Below, piece by piece: positions 9,601-16,975 of a DNA stretch of 64,000 bases. The stretch is from Woeseiaceae bacterium (GTDB taxonomy: Bacteria > Pseudomonadota > Gammaproteobacteria > Steroidobacterales > Woeseiaceae). The number at the start of each line of letters is the position of its first letter. The first letter of the stretch is position 1. Below the pieces are notes generated by a model. The model saw only the letters and a list, made by a program, of their open reading frames with translations. It was not told the origin of the DNA and searched no databases. Location of the stretch: assembly GCA_028289545.1 (NCBI GenBank), contig JANQPG010000094.1, forward strand, positions 1-64,000, written 5' to 3'. The position numbers and the translations under genes were made by a program.

Positions 9601-9892
9601 TACCGGCGAGAAGGATTCTTGCACCCTCTTCCTGTGTGTACGTGCCGATCAACTCGTTGGCTAATAGGTCTTCCACCAGCTCCGGCGGAAATATCAACGT
9701 AAGATCGGCCTGCTCAGCAAACGCCGTAAGCGCGAGGTCGGCGCGTTGCTGAGGGATGTTGAAGGTGATCGTTTGTTCGATCGCCACTTCTGCGGCCCAT
9801 CCGGCACCACTGGTGCTTAGCAAGCCCAGTGTGAGAAGCAGGCGGAGTCCGTTGTCAGCAACACGTTTTCTTCGCGTTTGGGGTAACGACAA
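6605..9892 (-). CDS. TonB-dependent receptor with N-terminal STN signalling domain
   Basis: The outer-membrane receptor imports a ligand using TonB energy and probably signals to FecR through its STN domain. Residues 1-34 are a signal peptide, 38-112 an STN (secretin/TonB short) domain, and about 170-300 the plug, starting after ETITVIG. The remainder is a 22-strand barrel ending in the expected aromatic-type residue (RARF). Two oddities stand out. The first in-frame start is TTG. A second signal-peptide-like segment starts at Met125 (ATG at 9518-9520), directly preceded by a G7 tract that also resembles a ribosome-binding site. Translation may therefore also begin at 9520. It lies 69 bp after fecR. 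Confidence 0.88.
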   Translation of the reverse strand: MSLPQTRRKRVADNGLRLLLTLGLLSTSGAGWAAEVAIEQTITFNIPQQRADLALTAFAEQADLTLIFPPELVEDLLANELIGTYTQEEGARILLAGTGLIPTFSNRVVLSIATDGKSAPGGDSMNVKNKAGLGAMAAAVFSVGAGAEESAEAGTAAEEGAAEDETALETITVIGIRQQLQQASAIERVADNIVSVITADDFGDFPDETLAESIGRLSGVTVIEQEGEGRFIRIRGLSSDFAQVTLNNAQLGSSSANGDRSVALDVIPADLLSRAEVGKTLFPDTDHDSLGAKLDMRPLSAFDRKADLTGKLTFQGNYRQDADSLDPQIISDVTKRFDTNLGELGAALGVYYSRRTVHGDRLRSQSGAGISGEDSDLVDGVTIFAPSEIDTRIERGERERIGATAVFDWDADRFGKYQLSFVYGSLEDDDRRVAQEVELRDANSGEIEITEPGRGRFSDIDIERQVFFLPSEETTYAVHFEGENRFGSDDEWTLSYDADFSRNDFEIERGGRAQWQLNSPDRNDSIVDAVWGRDFADFVYVGSGDLDGSFDLDYRPTQDDFELTQLLVLEEDRHDEVSSFNADLERDFVAFNREMTIKGGFKFRNRERVFERGELVESFNDDDRAEFAAAGLPISLGDYPLQFTGSSLPNTGGVDALLGFPEFGFSNAFIDQLVDITGVQPTDQRVDYSAEEETRAAYLMASFNLTPRLRVVTGVRFEQTQYDATGLTRQNAEISDLAGFTPDGEPIENEIVFGRAVTGEANAIETFQNEYEEFFPALHLRYDLTDEVVIRFGLSRAQVRPSFGDANALTENVYRFDTQAWAQADDGPGACQQTISVPIDGVNRDLCPDYNIESRGGNPDLRPLIADQVDFNVGWYPNDSSNITVALYYKDLQDVFIEVNTDNPDIIAQISATDATDPLTGLPITNLEQVINASDGELYGIEFAGSHFTDYLPGFLSNLFIDGNVSFIEGSTSSFAVRGGEEFELPDQPEVIGNLGLGYEDEKITFRLTLNYREELLDQVDADNPNRDIFSAERFRLGATFRYNFNGDLRLFAAVSNLTDERSELFYRSDEFSGPIFEQVEQFGRTWRLGIRARF

Positions 9893-9961
9893 CTGTTGAA
9901 CGGTTTTCCGCCAATGCCGATCGAAAAATGCCTGAATCAGGACTGTGCGTCTCCCATCGAC

Positions 9962-11008
9962 CTACAAACTGCTGAGCAGCACGCTGCCGTCTTCGGCGAT
10001 TTCGTGCGTAATGTTGAAATTCATCCGTAACGCCACGAGTAAGGAGTCGACGTCGCCCGCGCGATAGCGGCCGGACACGGCACGTGTCTTCAAGTTCTCG
10101 TCGACAAATACAAATTTCACCGTCGTGTAGCGCTCCACTTCCGCCAGCGCCTGCTCCAGCGGCTCGCTTTGAAAGATCAGGCTTCCTTCGCGCCACGACA
10201 ACTTTATTTCTATCTCTTCCGCCGATACCGACGTGGCGACTTCCTGGTCGGCACCCATAAGCAGGTTCTCGCCGGCTGCCACCGTGTTGTCGTCCGACTG
10301 AGCGATGACAGGCGGCGCCACGATGCGCCGCATGCCCGGTGCGCGCACGCCGACCACAACCAGGCCTTCGGTCACCACCAGGTCGATCTGTTGATCCTGC
10401 GTTATCTCTACGCTGAACGCCGTACCGACCGCCTGCACGATACGATCGCCGGCAACAACGCTCAGCGGGCGCCGAGGATCTTCGACGACCTCGACATGGA
10501 TTTCGCCACGTACCAGATGCACGACGCGCGCGTCGTCGCTATACGCCACTTCAATCTGGCTGTTGGTATTGAGGATCACCACCGTGCCGTCGGCCAGTAT
10601 CGCCGTCGAGTGTTCACCGATCGCTGTTTCGAAGTGCTGTGTTCCGTCTGCGGTCGCCGTGGCTGGCCCGCTACCGAACCCCGGAAAGCTCAGGTTCGAC
10701 GTAAAGAAGAGGCTTGCCGCGAAAACAGCCAGCACCAGGACGGCGGCCGTTGCCAGGGCCAGGCGCTGTTGCGGCAGCCGACGCCTGCGCGGCTTCGGAA
10801 ACAACTCGGCCAGTCGCGCAAGACAGGCGGTCTCGTCCCACACCTCGGCCACTTCCATGAACGCATCGAGGTTCCGGGTGTCTTCGGACAGCCATGACTC
10901 CAGGGCAGTCTTCTGGCTCGACGAGAGCCCCTCGTTCATCCGCAGCACCCAGTGGCCAGCGGCTTCCAGGCGATGTTCATCCTTGGATATTTCGACGACG
11001 TTATTCAT
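9962..11008 (-). CDS. FecR-family anti-sigma factor / sigma regulator
   Basis: FecR proteins sit in the inner membrane, hold the partner sigma factor and relay the receptor signal. The N-terminal DUF4880-like cytoplasmic part contains W-x-S-E-D-x-R-N-L-D-A-F. A single membrane segment lies near residues 82-100, followed by a periplasmic FecR domain (about 115-215) and a C-terminal secretin-like DUF4974 region ending in LLSSL. I start at the ATG at 11008 because GGAGGG precedes it. The start overlaps the sigma gene stop by 8 bp, indicating translational coupling. A longer frame upstream lacks family similarity. Confidence 0.88.
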   Translation of the reverse strand: MNNVVEISKDEHRLEAAGHWVLRMNEGLSSSQKTALESWLSEDTRNLDAFMEVAEVWDETACLARLAELFPKPRRRRLPQQRLALATAAVLVLAVFAASLFFTSNLSFPGFGSGPATATADGTQHFETAIGEHSTAILADGTVVILNTNSQIEVAYSDDARVVHLVRGEIHVEVVEDPRRPLSVVAGDRIVQAVGTAFSVEITQDQQIDLVVTEGLVVVGVRAPGMRRIVAPPVIAQSDDNTVAAGENLLMGADQEVATSVSAEEIEIKLSWREGSLIFQSEPLEQALAEVERYTTVKFVFVDENLKTRAVSGRYRAGDVDSLLVALRMNFNITHEIAEDGSVLLSSL

Positions 11009-11612
11009 CGGGCCCTCCCGGCCGCTGACTCTTCTCGTGCGGTTTTTTGCGCGCTTTCTTGCGCGACTGCGATACTGTCCGGCCCCCACTCGAACCGCTC
11101 GCCTGCATTTGCCGTCGGTAAAGCACGCACTTTTTCGTGCCGGCGACGATGTGTTTTTCCACGGTGAACTCCGAGATGTTCATTTCACGGGCAATCTCAC
11201 GAAGCGAATAGCCGTAGACCTTCTTCAGCACGTACGCCCGCCGGCATTGCTGCGGCAGGTGTCGGACCGCCTCGCAGAACAGTGCAAATTTCTCGTCGGA
11301 CACCACTTGCGTGTAGGTCTGGTCCTCGCGCAAGCCGTCGAGCGGCAGGCAGGATTCATCGATCGCGTCGACGCTTGTGGTCAACCGCGACTCGGCTCGC
11401 TTGATGTGATTCAGCGCCAGATTCTGCGCGGTACGAAACATGTACGACTGCGGCTGACGAATCGCGTCCTTGTTCTCGACCTGGCAGACGCGAACATAGG
11501 TCTCCTGCACGATGTCCTCGACGTCCCGGGGCGGGACAATCTCCACGACCAGGCGCTCGAGCCGCCCGCGAATCGCGGTGAAGACCTCGAGCAATGTCTT
11601 AGAACTCGCCAT
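11001..11612 (-). CDS. ECF sigma factor, FecI-like
   Basis: The product should direct RNA polymerase to the downstream TBDR promoter when the receptor is occupied. The 203-residue protein carries sigma-70 region 2 (about 10-80, with DIVQETYVRV and a PQSYMFRTAQNLALNHI stretch) and region 4 (about 118-175, with LPQQCRRAYVLKKVYGYSLREIA). A basic C-terminal tail rich in Arg and Lys follows. It heads a fecI-fecR-TBDR unit with an 8-bp overlap into fecR. The start is an ATG. Confidence 0.88.
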   Translation of the reverse strand: MASSKTLLEVFTAIRGRLERLVVEIVPPRDVEDIVQETYVRVCQVENKDAIRQPQSYMFRTAQNLALNHIKRAESRLTTSVDAIDESCLPLDGLREDQTYTQVVSDEKFALFCEAVRHLPQQCRRAYVLKKVYGYSLREIAREMNISEFTVEKHIVAGTKKCVLYRRQMQASGSSGGRTVSQSRKKARKKPHEKSQRPGGPDE

Positions 11613-11793
11613 TTGTACCCATCGGTCGTCCTGACTGGATTCATGCTACCAACTCAGTACGACAACTCAGCGCGCGTTTTCCGCCGGTCATGGGTAGAAA
11701 AAGATTTTTTTATATACCAATCAATGGTTTAAACCTTCCTTAGCGAGAGACTCCGGTTTGGGCTGGCTGGTCTTCGCGAGATTCTCCAGCTGA
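11613..11793. other. Leader region upstream of the FecI-like gene
   Basis: This stretch should hold the promoter for the minus-strand sigma gene. It has an AT-rich core at 11698-11730 with TATATAAA on the minus strand, and a perfect 10-bp palindrome GGTTTAAACC at 11726-11735. I could not assign a convincing -35 and -10 pair. Confidence 0.3.
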
Positions 11794-12027
11794 TCAGATG
11801 GCGTCGAGCTCACCAGACAACGGGCTTACCGGTCCGTTCAGGACACGCTCCAGGAGCGGGTTCTCGCCGGCCAGGTTAATGATCTCCGTGACGAAGAAAC
11901 TCGTCTCGGGCTGCCCGAACGGTAGAGCGAACAAGCGCTGTGGGGTACGCGTGAACAGAGCGTTCGCGGGCGCCCCTTGTCCGCTTCCAGCGTATCTGAC
12001 GCCGTCGATCAGATCCGATACCGAGCA
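11794..12027 (-). pseudogene. Relic of an HTH/nucleotidyltransferase-type regulator N-terminus
   Basis: Reading the minus strand gives an open segment ending in TGA at 11794-11796. It contains NALFTRTPQRLFALPFGQPE followed by TSFFVTEIINLAGENP. This resembles the N-terminal winged-helix segment of a family of predicted regulators fused to nucleotidyltransferases, which begins roughly ALFTxTQQRVLxLLFGQP with SFYxxEIIxLAG. Only about 56 codons remain, with no start codon or catalytic domain, and a TAG closes the frame at 12028-12030. I read it as a decayed gene. The family match is from memory of the pattern, not a search. Confidence 0.55.
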
Positions 12028-12063
12028 CTACCAATCAAGCGCATCACGCTGCATGGCGAAATT

Positions 12064-12408
12064 CTAGTTCTCCAGTCTCACGTGTCGAATCACGCCATTC
12101 CAGTTGGAGTAGTTGGCACAAGTATCGTTCGCACCGTCCAAGTAGACCGCCAGGTTCTTCCCGGCAAGCTGAGCTGCCAACGCGATGGAAACGCTGCTCT
12201 CACCGTGCGTTGCGTCCTTGATAGGAATCCATACCGTCGATGTCTGACCAACAAAATTGCCAAGAATCCAGACTTTTGGCCCCTTAACACCGTGAGATAC
12301 GACCTTGTAGTCTCCGCTCTCCAGAGTGCACCAGCTTTCCGCCCAAGAGGCTGCGGGAAAAAACATCTGCGCGGCTAGAAGCGGAATAAGAAACATCATT
12401 CGAGACAT
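12064..12408 (-). CDS. Small secreted protein of unknown function
   Basis: The 114-residue product starts at the ATG at 12408 (MSRMMFLIPL) and has a clear signal peptide ending near AASWA (residues 18-22). The mature part, about 90 residues, has two cysteines (in WCTLES and DTCANY) that could form a disulphide. It ends in a beta-rich pattern with VIRHVRLEN. I do not recognise the family. A longer frame runs upstream to 12744, but that part looks non-coding. The gene sits alone between a relic gene and the alr operon, and its upstream region is unusually AT-rich, so recent acquisition is possible. Confidence 0.6.
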   Translation of the reverse strand: MSRMMFLIPLLAAQMFFPAASWAESWCTLESGDYKVVSHGVKGPKVWILGNFVGQTSTVWIPIKDATHGESSVSIALAAQLAGKNLAVYLDGANDTCANYSNWNGVIRHVRLEN

Positions 12409-12748
12409 GACAAAACCCTCAACTCTATTCCAACACACACTGCAAATATGGCATATATTAGCAAATATGGTAATACTAGAATATAAGCGTCGCTTTCTCC
12501 CCTCTATTGTTTGTGGAGGCGGATTGATCGCGGGAGCACTCGCCGCTCCCAAAACACCCCATGGACCCTGTGGTCCGCGAGGCGGGGTGCGGTGATCCCG
12601 AAAGAGCTCGAACCTCCGACCGATCCGGCGGCACTGTGTGCCAATTGGCCGGAAAGCCTCTGCGAGCAGACGGTTCGTAGCCGGGTACCCTATCTTCTTG
12701 GGACGCGCTGCAGCTGATCTTCGAATCCAGATTCTTTGACGCAAGCTG
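12409..12748. other. Non-coding stretch with an AT-rich patch and hairpin
   Basis: No gene is visible here. Positions about 12425-12490 are AT-rich relative to the window and probably hold the promoter for the small secreted-protein gene. A compound hairpin occupies 12555-12589: the outer stem is CACCCC with GGGGTG and the inner stem is GGACC with GGTCC. The minus strand near 12605-12620 has a T-loop-like GGTTCGA, but no complete tRNA folds around it. Confidence 0.4.
12555..12589. repeat. Compound hairpin in intergenic DNA
   Basis: The outer 6-bp stem pairs 12555-12560 with 12584-12589. The inner 5-bp stem pairs 12563-12567 with 12572-12576 around a 4-nt loop. There is no T-tract on either side, so it is not an obvious intrinsic terminator. 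It may be a structured RNA or a remnant of a repeat element. Confidence 0.4.
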
Positions 12749-13852
12749 CTAGTCCAAACCTATCTCCCGCGTGGCCGCATACTCCCGCGGCACACGCTGC
12801 GACACGCGCGTCAGCAGTTCGTAGCCCGTGCTGCCGACGTGCTCGGCCACGGTGGCGATCGGTAGTCCTTCACCCCAGAGGGTCACAAGGTCCCCCGGCT
12901 TCGCATGCGGAACGTCGGTCAGATCGACGGTAATCATGTCCATTGAAACGATGCCGGCCAGCGGCGCAATCTCACCGCCCACGCGCGTGGGTGTGCCGTC
13001 GGGCGCGTGTCGCGGATAACCGTCCGCATAACCCGCGGCGACCGTGCCGATCGTCGAAGGCCGCTCGGCGCGCCAGCGGCCACCGTAGCCGACCGTCTCC
13101 CCGGCCGCGACCTCACGCACGGCAACCAGCTCCGCCTCGAAATGCATGGCGGGCCTGAGTTCGCTTGCCGTCGCGACAGCCTCCGTGAGCGGCGAATCCC
13201 CGAACAGCATGTAGCCCGGCCGGTTCCAGTCGGCGTAGCTCTCCGGCCAGGCCAGGATGGCGGCGGAATTGGCAATGCTGAGCGGCAGACCGAGATTCCG
13301 GGTCACAGCGTCGAAGACCTCGAGCTGCGCTTGTGTCTCGCGGTTTTCCGGAGCGTCCGCCGAAGCCAGGTGGGTACATACGACCGGGGGCACGCGCAGA
13401 CCGTCGGCGGCCCTGAGCGCATCGAGTGCTGGCTCGAGGGCATCAGGAACCAGACCCAGGCGGTGCATACCGGTGTCGACCTTGAGCCATAACGCCGGCA
13501 GTGTGCCGCGTTTTGCCTCGAGCAGCAGATGCAGTTGGTCGTGTGAGTGCAGCATCAATGTCAGGTCTTGCGCGATTGCTTCGGCGAGCGCCGGGCCGCT
13601 GTGCACACCTTCGAGCACGAGCAGCGGTTTGGACACGCCGTGTTCACGTAGCTCGACGGCCTCTTCGAGAATCGCCACGGCGTAGGCAGGCGCCAGATCG
13701 TCGAGCGCATCGGCGACGGCCAGCATGCCGTGACCGTAGGCATTGCCTTTGATGACGGCGATGTTCTGAGACCGTGGCGCCAGCCGCGCGGCAAGCCGGA
13801 AATTGGCGCGGACGGCGTCGAGATCGATGCGAGCCTGCGTTCGCCGGTGCAT
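12749..13852 (-). CDS. alr: Alanine racemase
   Basis: This PLP enzyme interconverts L- and D-alanine. The PLP lysine is Lys35 in VIKGNAYGHG, and the barrel motif GYADGYPR and the C-terminal domain with MDMITVD are present. The length of about 367 residues is normal. I use the ATG at 13852. A GTG at 13876 in the same frame would overlap the upstream serine hydrolase gene by 11 bp. It is the last gene of a minus-strand operon with a serine hydrolase and an NhaC-like antiporter, opposite a DAP decarboxylase gene. That setting suggests a catabolic role, converting D-Ala released from murein rather than making it. Confidence 0.93.
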   Translation of the reverse strand: MHRRTQARIDLDAVRANFRLAARLAPRSQNIAVIKGNAYGHGMLAVADALDDLAPAYAVAILEEAVELREHGVSKPLLVLEGVHSGPALAEAIAQDLTLMLHSHDQLHLLLEAKRGTLPALWLKVDTGMHRLGLVPDALEPALDALRAADGLRVPPVVCTHLASADAPENRETQAQLEVFDAVTRNLGLPLSIANSAAILAWPESYADWNRPGYMLFGDSPLTEAVATASELRPAMHFEAELVAVREVAAGETVGYGGRWRAERPSTIGTVAAGYADGYPRHAPDGTPTRVGGEIAPLAGIVSMDMITVDLTDVPHAKPGDLVTLWGEGLPIATVAEHVGSTGYELLTRVSQRVPREYAATREIGLD

Positions 13853-13865
13853 TCGTTCGCCAGCC

Positions 13866-15443
13866 CTACTGGCCACGCGAGCGCTTTGTGAAACGCAGAT
13901 CGCCGTAGTTGAAGCTCCAGTCGGTCTCGGGTGAAACCGGCTCCATGGTCATGCCGTCGATGGCGCCTTCGCCATCGATGCCGAAGTGCACAAACGCATC
14001 CGCCTGCAGGCTGCGATCCGTCCAGCGTACGACAAAACTGTTGCCCTCCCAGGGCCAGAGCTGTCCCTGCATGCGCGGCGATTTGACGGACGCAAACCAC
14101 AAGCCGTCTTCCTCACCCTCACGATAGATACGGACGTCGCCGAACCACGGATCGAGATAATCGCCAACGTACGCCTCCAGCGGTTTCGCGGCTCGGCGGC
14201 CGTCGAGCGCCGCCGCGAGCACGTCGAAATCCTCGTCGGCCGTGTTGCGCTCTTCGGGCATGTACTCGGCGACCCAATCGACGCCGCCAACACCGAGATA
14301 CGGCCGGACGATGCTGTCGGCAATGGCCGCTCGCGCCGGCCCGGTCATCCCGCCGTTGGTCAACACGATAACGCCGAGATCGAGTTCGGGTATCAACACG
14401 ATATTGGAACCCCAACCCGTAAACGTACCCGTGTGCGCGACCTCCTTGTAGCCGTGTACGTCGGCAAGCCGCCAGCCCAGCCCATACGCCTTGAAGTGGG
14501 TGCCGTCGCGCTCGCGCTCCGCGGCGCTGACGGAACGTATCGTCTTCGGGCTCCACATGGTTTCCGCCTGGTCGGCGCTGTAAAGACTCTCGCCGCTGTC
14601 CGTTTCGCCGCGGTTGAGCTGCAGGCGAATCCAGACCAGCATATCGTCGAGGCTGCAGCGTACGCCGCCGGCCGCTGCGGACATCGAGGTCTGCTCGCTA
14701 ATGCGATTGCGATCGACAATCGCCAGCTCACCCTCGACCAGCGCGTGGGGCACGGCGAGGTTTTGCATTTCCGCGGCCGGAATGTCGCCCGCAAAACACC
14801 GCTCAAGCCCGAGTGCACCGAGTATCTCCCGGTCCACGTAATCTTCCCAACTCGTGCCGGTAACGGCCGGAACGAGCTCGCCGGCCACAATGTACAGCGT
14901 GTTGTCGTAGGCGTATTCGGTTCGGAAATCGCTCTGGGCTTCGAAGTAGCGCAGGCCGTGAATGATGTCGGCGCGGGTAAACCGGTTCGGGCGCGGCCAT
15001 AACATCAAGTCGCCGGCGCCGAGCCCCAGTCCGCTGCGGTGTGTCAGAAGGTCGACGACGTTGAACTCGCGGCTGATCCAGGGATCGTGCAGCCGGAAAT
15101 CCGGGATCAGGTCCACGACCTTGTCTTCCCAATCGAGCTTGCCCGCGTCGACGAGCATGGCGAGCGCGGCGGTGGTCATCGCCTTGCTGTTCGAGGCCAC
15201 GCGGAACAGGGTCTCGCCGTCGATGCGCTCGTCACGACCCAGCTCCCGGATGCCGTATCCCTGAGCGTGCACCACGGCGCCGTCCTTGACGACGCCGACG
15301 GCGACACCGGGCACCGAAAACGCCTGCATGGCGCGTTCGACCGTGGCGTCGATCGTGTCGTCACGCGGCGGCGCCGTACCCGCGCAGGCCGCAAGACAAA
15401 AGACCGACAGACCGAAGGCCACATTCCTCATGAGCGTTTGCAT
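13866..15443 (-). CDS. Serine hydrolase lipoprotein (class C beta-lactamase fold)
   Basis: The protein starts at the ATG at 15443 and has a lipobox LAAC with Cys20. The catalytic SxxK motif is Ser84 to Lys87 in VASNSKAM, the second motif is YAYDN, and a HTG triad stands where KTG is expected (AHTGTFTGW). A C-terminal beta domain of about 100 residues resembles DUF3471. Such proteins act as D-aminopeptidases, D-Ala carboxypeptidases or esterases, and substrate cannot be read from sequence. Its place between alr and nhaC-like genes favours release of D-amino acids from murein peptides. Frame extension upstream of 15443 looks non-coding. Confidence 0.83.
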   Translation of the reverse strand: MQTLMRNVAFGLSVFCLAACAGTAPPRDDTIDATVERAMQAFSVPGVAVGVVKDGAVVHAQGYGIRELGRDERIDGETLFRVASNSKAMTTAALAMLVDAGKLDWEDKVVDLIPDFRLHDPWISREFNVVDLLTHRSGLGLGAGDLMLWPRPNRFTRADIIHGLRYFEAQSDFRTEYAYDNTLYIVAGELVPAVTGTSWEDYVDREILGALGLERCFAGDIPAAEMQNLAVPHALVEGELAIVDRNRISEQTSMSAAAGGVRCSLDDMLVWIRLQLNRGETDSGESLYSADQAETMWSPKTIRSVSAAERERDGTHFKAYGLGWRLADVHGYKEVAHTGTFTGWGSNIVLIPELDLGVIVLTNGGMTGPARAAIADSIVRPYLGVGGVDWVAEYMPEERNTADEDFDVLAAALDGRRAAKPLEAYVGDYLDPWFGDVRIYREGEEDGLWFASVKSPRMQGQLWPWEGNSFVVRWTDRSLQADAFVHFGIDGEGAIDGMTMEPVSPETDWSFNYGDLRFTKRSRGQ

Positions 15444-15499
15444 GGACAAATTCCCGTAAGACAGAGGCGGACCGGAAGTGCCTGCCGCTATTGCGGCCG

Positions 15500-16870
15500 C
15501 TACAGCAGAACGAGCCCCGCGACGAGGTACATTAACAAAGAGATGCTGCCCGCGAACAGCGCATAGGGAAGCTGCGTGCGCACGTGTTCGAGCAGGTCGC
15601 AGCCGGAGGCAATGGACGAGACGGCGGTCGTGTCGGAAATGGGTGAACAATGGTCGCCGAATACGCCGCCGCCGAGGATCGCAGCCAACAGCAGCGAGGG
15701 CGGCAGGTCGAGCGCGGGCACCAGCGGCATGCCGAGCGGTACGAGAATGGCAAACGTTCCCCAGGACGTGCCGGTCGAAAACGAGATCAGTCCGCCGGCG
15801 AGGAACAGCATCGCCGGTATCAGGAACACCGGCAGGTTGCCGCTGACGAGCCCGGCGATATAGTCGCCCGTGCCAAGGTCGCCGAGACTCGAGCCCAGCG
15901 CCAGTGCCAGCAGGAGGATCGCAACGAGCGGCAGCAGATCGCTCATCCCGCCGAAACCGATCTTGACCAGTTCGACGTGCGGGTAGTGGCCGCCCAGGAG
16001 CATCTGCAGGTACGCCACGAGCGTCGCCAGCACCGTAGCGTACAGCACGGACTTGGAACCGCTGCCGGCGGCGAGATCACCGTTGCCGGTCCAGTACATG
16101 AAGCCCAGCATGCCGAAGATCATGACGGCCAGCGGCAGCACCATGTAGCGTGCCTTGGTGGCTTTGATCTCGTCGGCATCGTCGCCCGTGTGTTCGACGA
16201 CGGTGTTACTGGTCGCCAGCGGTCCGAAGTAGCGCCCGCTGGCGGCGGTCAGGAAAACGACCAGCAGGGTCACGAGTGCATAGAAGTTGAGATGCACGGT
16301 GCCCCACAGAATCGATGCCGAAGACGCGCCGAGCTCGTAGTTGTCGAGCAGCGCCAGCACAAACGCACCCCAGCCGTTCAGGAGAATCAGGATACACACG
16401 GGCGCCGAGGTGCTATCGATGATATAGGCGAGCTTCGCACGGCTCATGCCGAAGCGATCGAACAGGCCTCGCGACAGGATGCCGGCCGTCAGCACGCTCA
16501 GGTTGGATTCGACAAACACGACCGTACCGACGCCGCTCGTCAGGAGCGCGGCCTGGCGGCCGTTTTTGGCGACGCCGCGGTTCACCAGGCTCAAGACAAC
16601 CGCGGCAACGCCGCCGGACGCGCGGATATAGGCGAGTAGCGCCCCGATCATGAGGCTGAACACCAGGAGGCGTGCATTGCCCGGACTCTCGAAGACCGCG
16701 ACCGTGCGTTCGATGGTTGCGAGGGTGGCGGACATGGGGGCGGCAACGTCGAGCGATACCTGCAGCAGTTCGGCCGTAAAAATCGCCAGCACCAGGGCGA
16801 CGATGACTTCCTTGCGCCAGAGGACAACGGCAATGGCCACGGCGGGCGGGAGCAGCGAAATCCAGTCCAT
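15500..16870 (-). CDS. NhaC-family Na+/H+ antiporter-like transporter
   Basis: The 456-residue protein has about 11-12 membrane segments. It carries family features such as the SNLSVLTAGI stretch, DSTSAPVCILILLNGWGAF, FSTGTSWGTFAILVP and GDHCSPISDTT. These match the NhaC superfamily, whose members exchange sodium for protons or for organic acids and amino acids. A start at the ATG at 16870 has GGGAGAGG upstream. It is the first gene of an operon with a serine hydrolase and alanine racemase, divergent from a DAP decarboxylase gene across 105 bp holding two candidate operators. An amino-acid or peptide-fragment substrate is inferred only from that context. Confidence 0.87.
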   Translation of the reverse strand: MDWISLLPPAVAIAVVLWRKEVIVALVLAIFTAELLQVSLDVAAPMSATLATIERTVAVFESPGNARLLVFSLMIGALLAYIRASGGVAAVVLSLVNRGVAKNGRQAALLTSGVGTVVFVESNLSVLTAGILSRGLFDRFGMSRAKLAYIIDSTSAPVCILILLNGWGAFVLALLDNYELGASSASILWGTVHLNFYALVTLLVVFLTAASGRYFGPLATSNTVVEHTGDDADEIKATKARYMVLPLAVMIFGMLGFMYWTGNGDLAAGSGSKSVLYATVLATLVAYLQMLLGGHYPHVELVKIGFGGMSDLLPLVAILLLALALGSSLGDLGTGDYIAGLVSGNLPVFLIPAMLFLAGGLISFSTGTSWGTFAILVPLGMPLVPALDLPPSLLLAAILGGGVFGDHCSPISDTTAVSSIASGCDLLEHVRTQLPYALFAGSISLLMYLVAGLVLL

Positions 16871-16907
16871 ACAGCTCTTGCCTCTCCCCCACGAAGAGAC
16901 CGAAGCT

Positions 16908-16920
16908 AATCATTTATTCC
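16908..16920. promoter_or_regulatory. Candidate RpiR-type operator, site A
   Basis: AATCATTTATTCC fits AAT-N3-TTATTCC. For the rightward gene it overlaps the expected -35 region. For the leftward nhaC-like gene it lies just downstream of a TTGACT at 16931-16926. The placement suits a repressor acting on both divergent transcripts. Confidence 0.45.
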
Positions 16921-16935
16921 TGGACAGTCAACGAA

Positions 16936-16941
16936 TATAAT
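16936..16941 (+). promoter_or_regulatory. -10 element for the DAP decarboxylase gene
   Basis: A consensus TATAAT lies 35 bp before the GTG start. The -35 region 17 bp upstream is poor (TTTATT), and site A overlaps it. Site B overlaps the downstream half of the -10 element. Confidence 0.5.
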
Positions 16942-16951
16942 AAATTATTCC
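16939..16951. promoter_or_regulatory. Candidate RpiR-type operator, site B
   Basis: AATAAATTATTCC fits AAT-N3-TTATTCC and contains a perfect AATAA-N-TTATT dyad. It covers the end of the -10 element and the likely transcription start of the rightward gene. It is 18 bp from site A, so the two starts lie 31 bp (about three helical turns) apart. Confidence 0.45.
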
Positions 16952-16975
16952 TAAGAGCGTGAGGAGCATCCTGAC

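Noticed and set aside
11798..12067. Plus-strand 89-codon frame
   Set aside because: The protein-like signal is on the minus strand as a relic HTH segment. The plus frame is its shadow.
12600..12625. T-loop-like GGTTCGA on the minus strand, possible tRNA
   Set aside because: No matching anticodon arm or 7-bp acceptor stem could be folded around it.
12064..12748. Integron cassette around the orphan secreted gene
   Set aside because: No attC-like pair of core sites flanks the gene and no integrase is present in the window.
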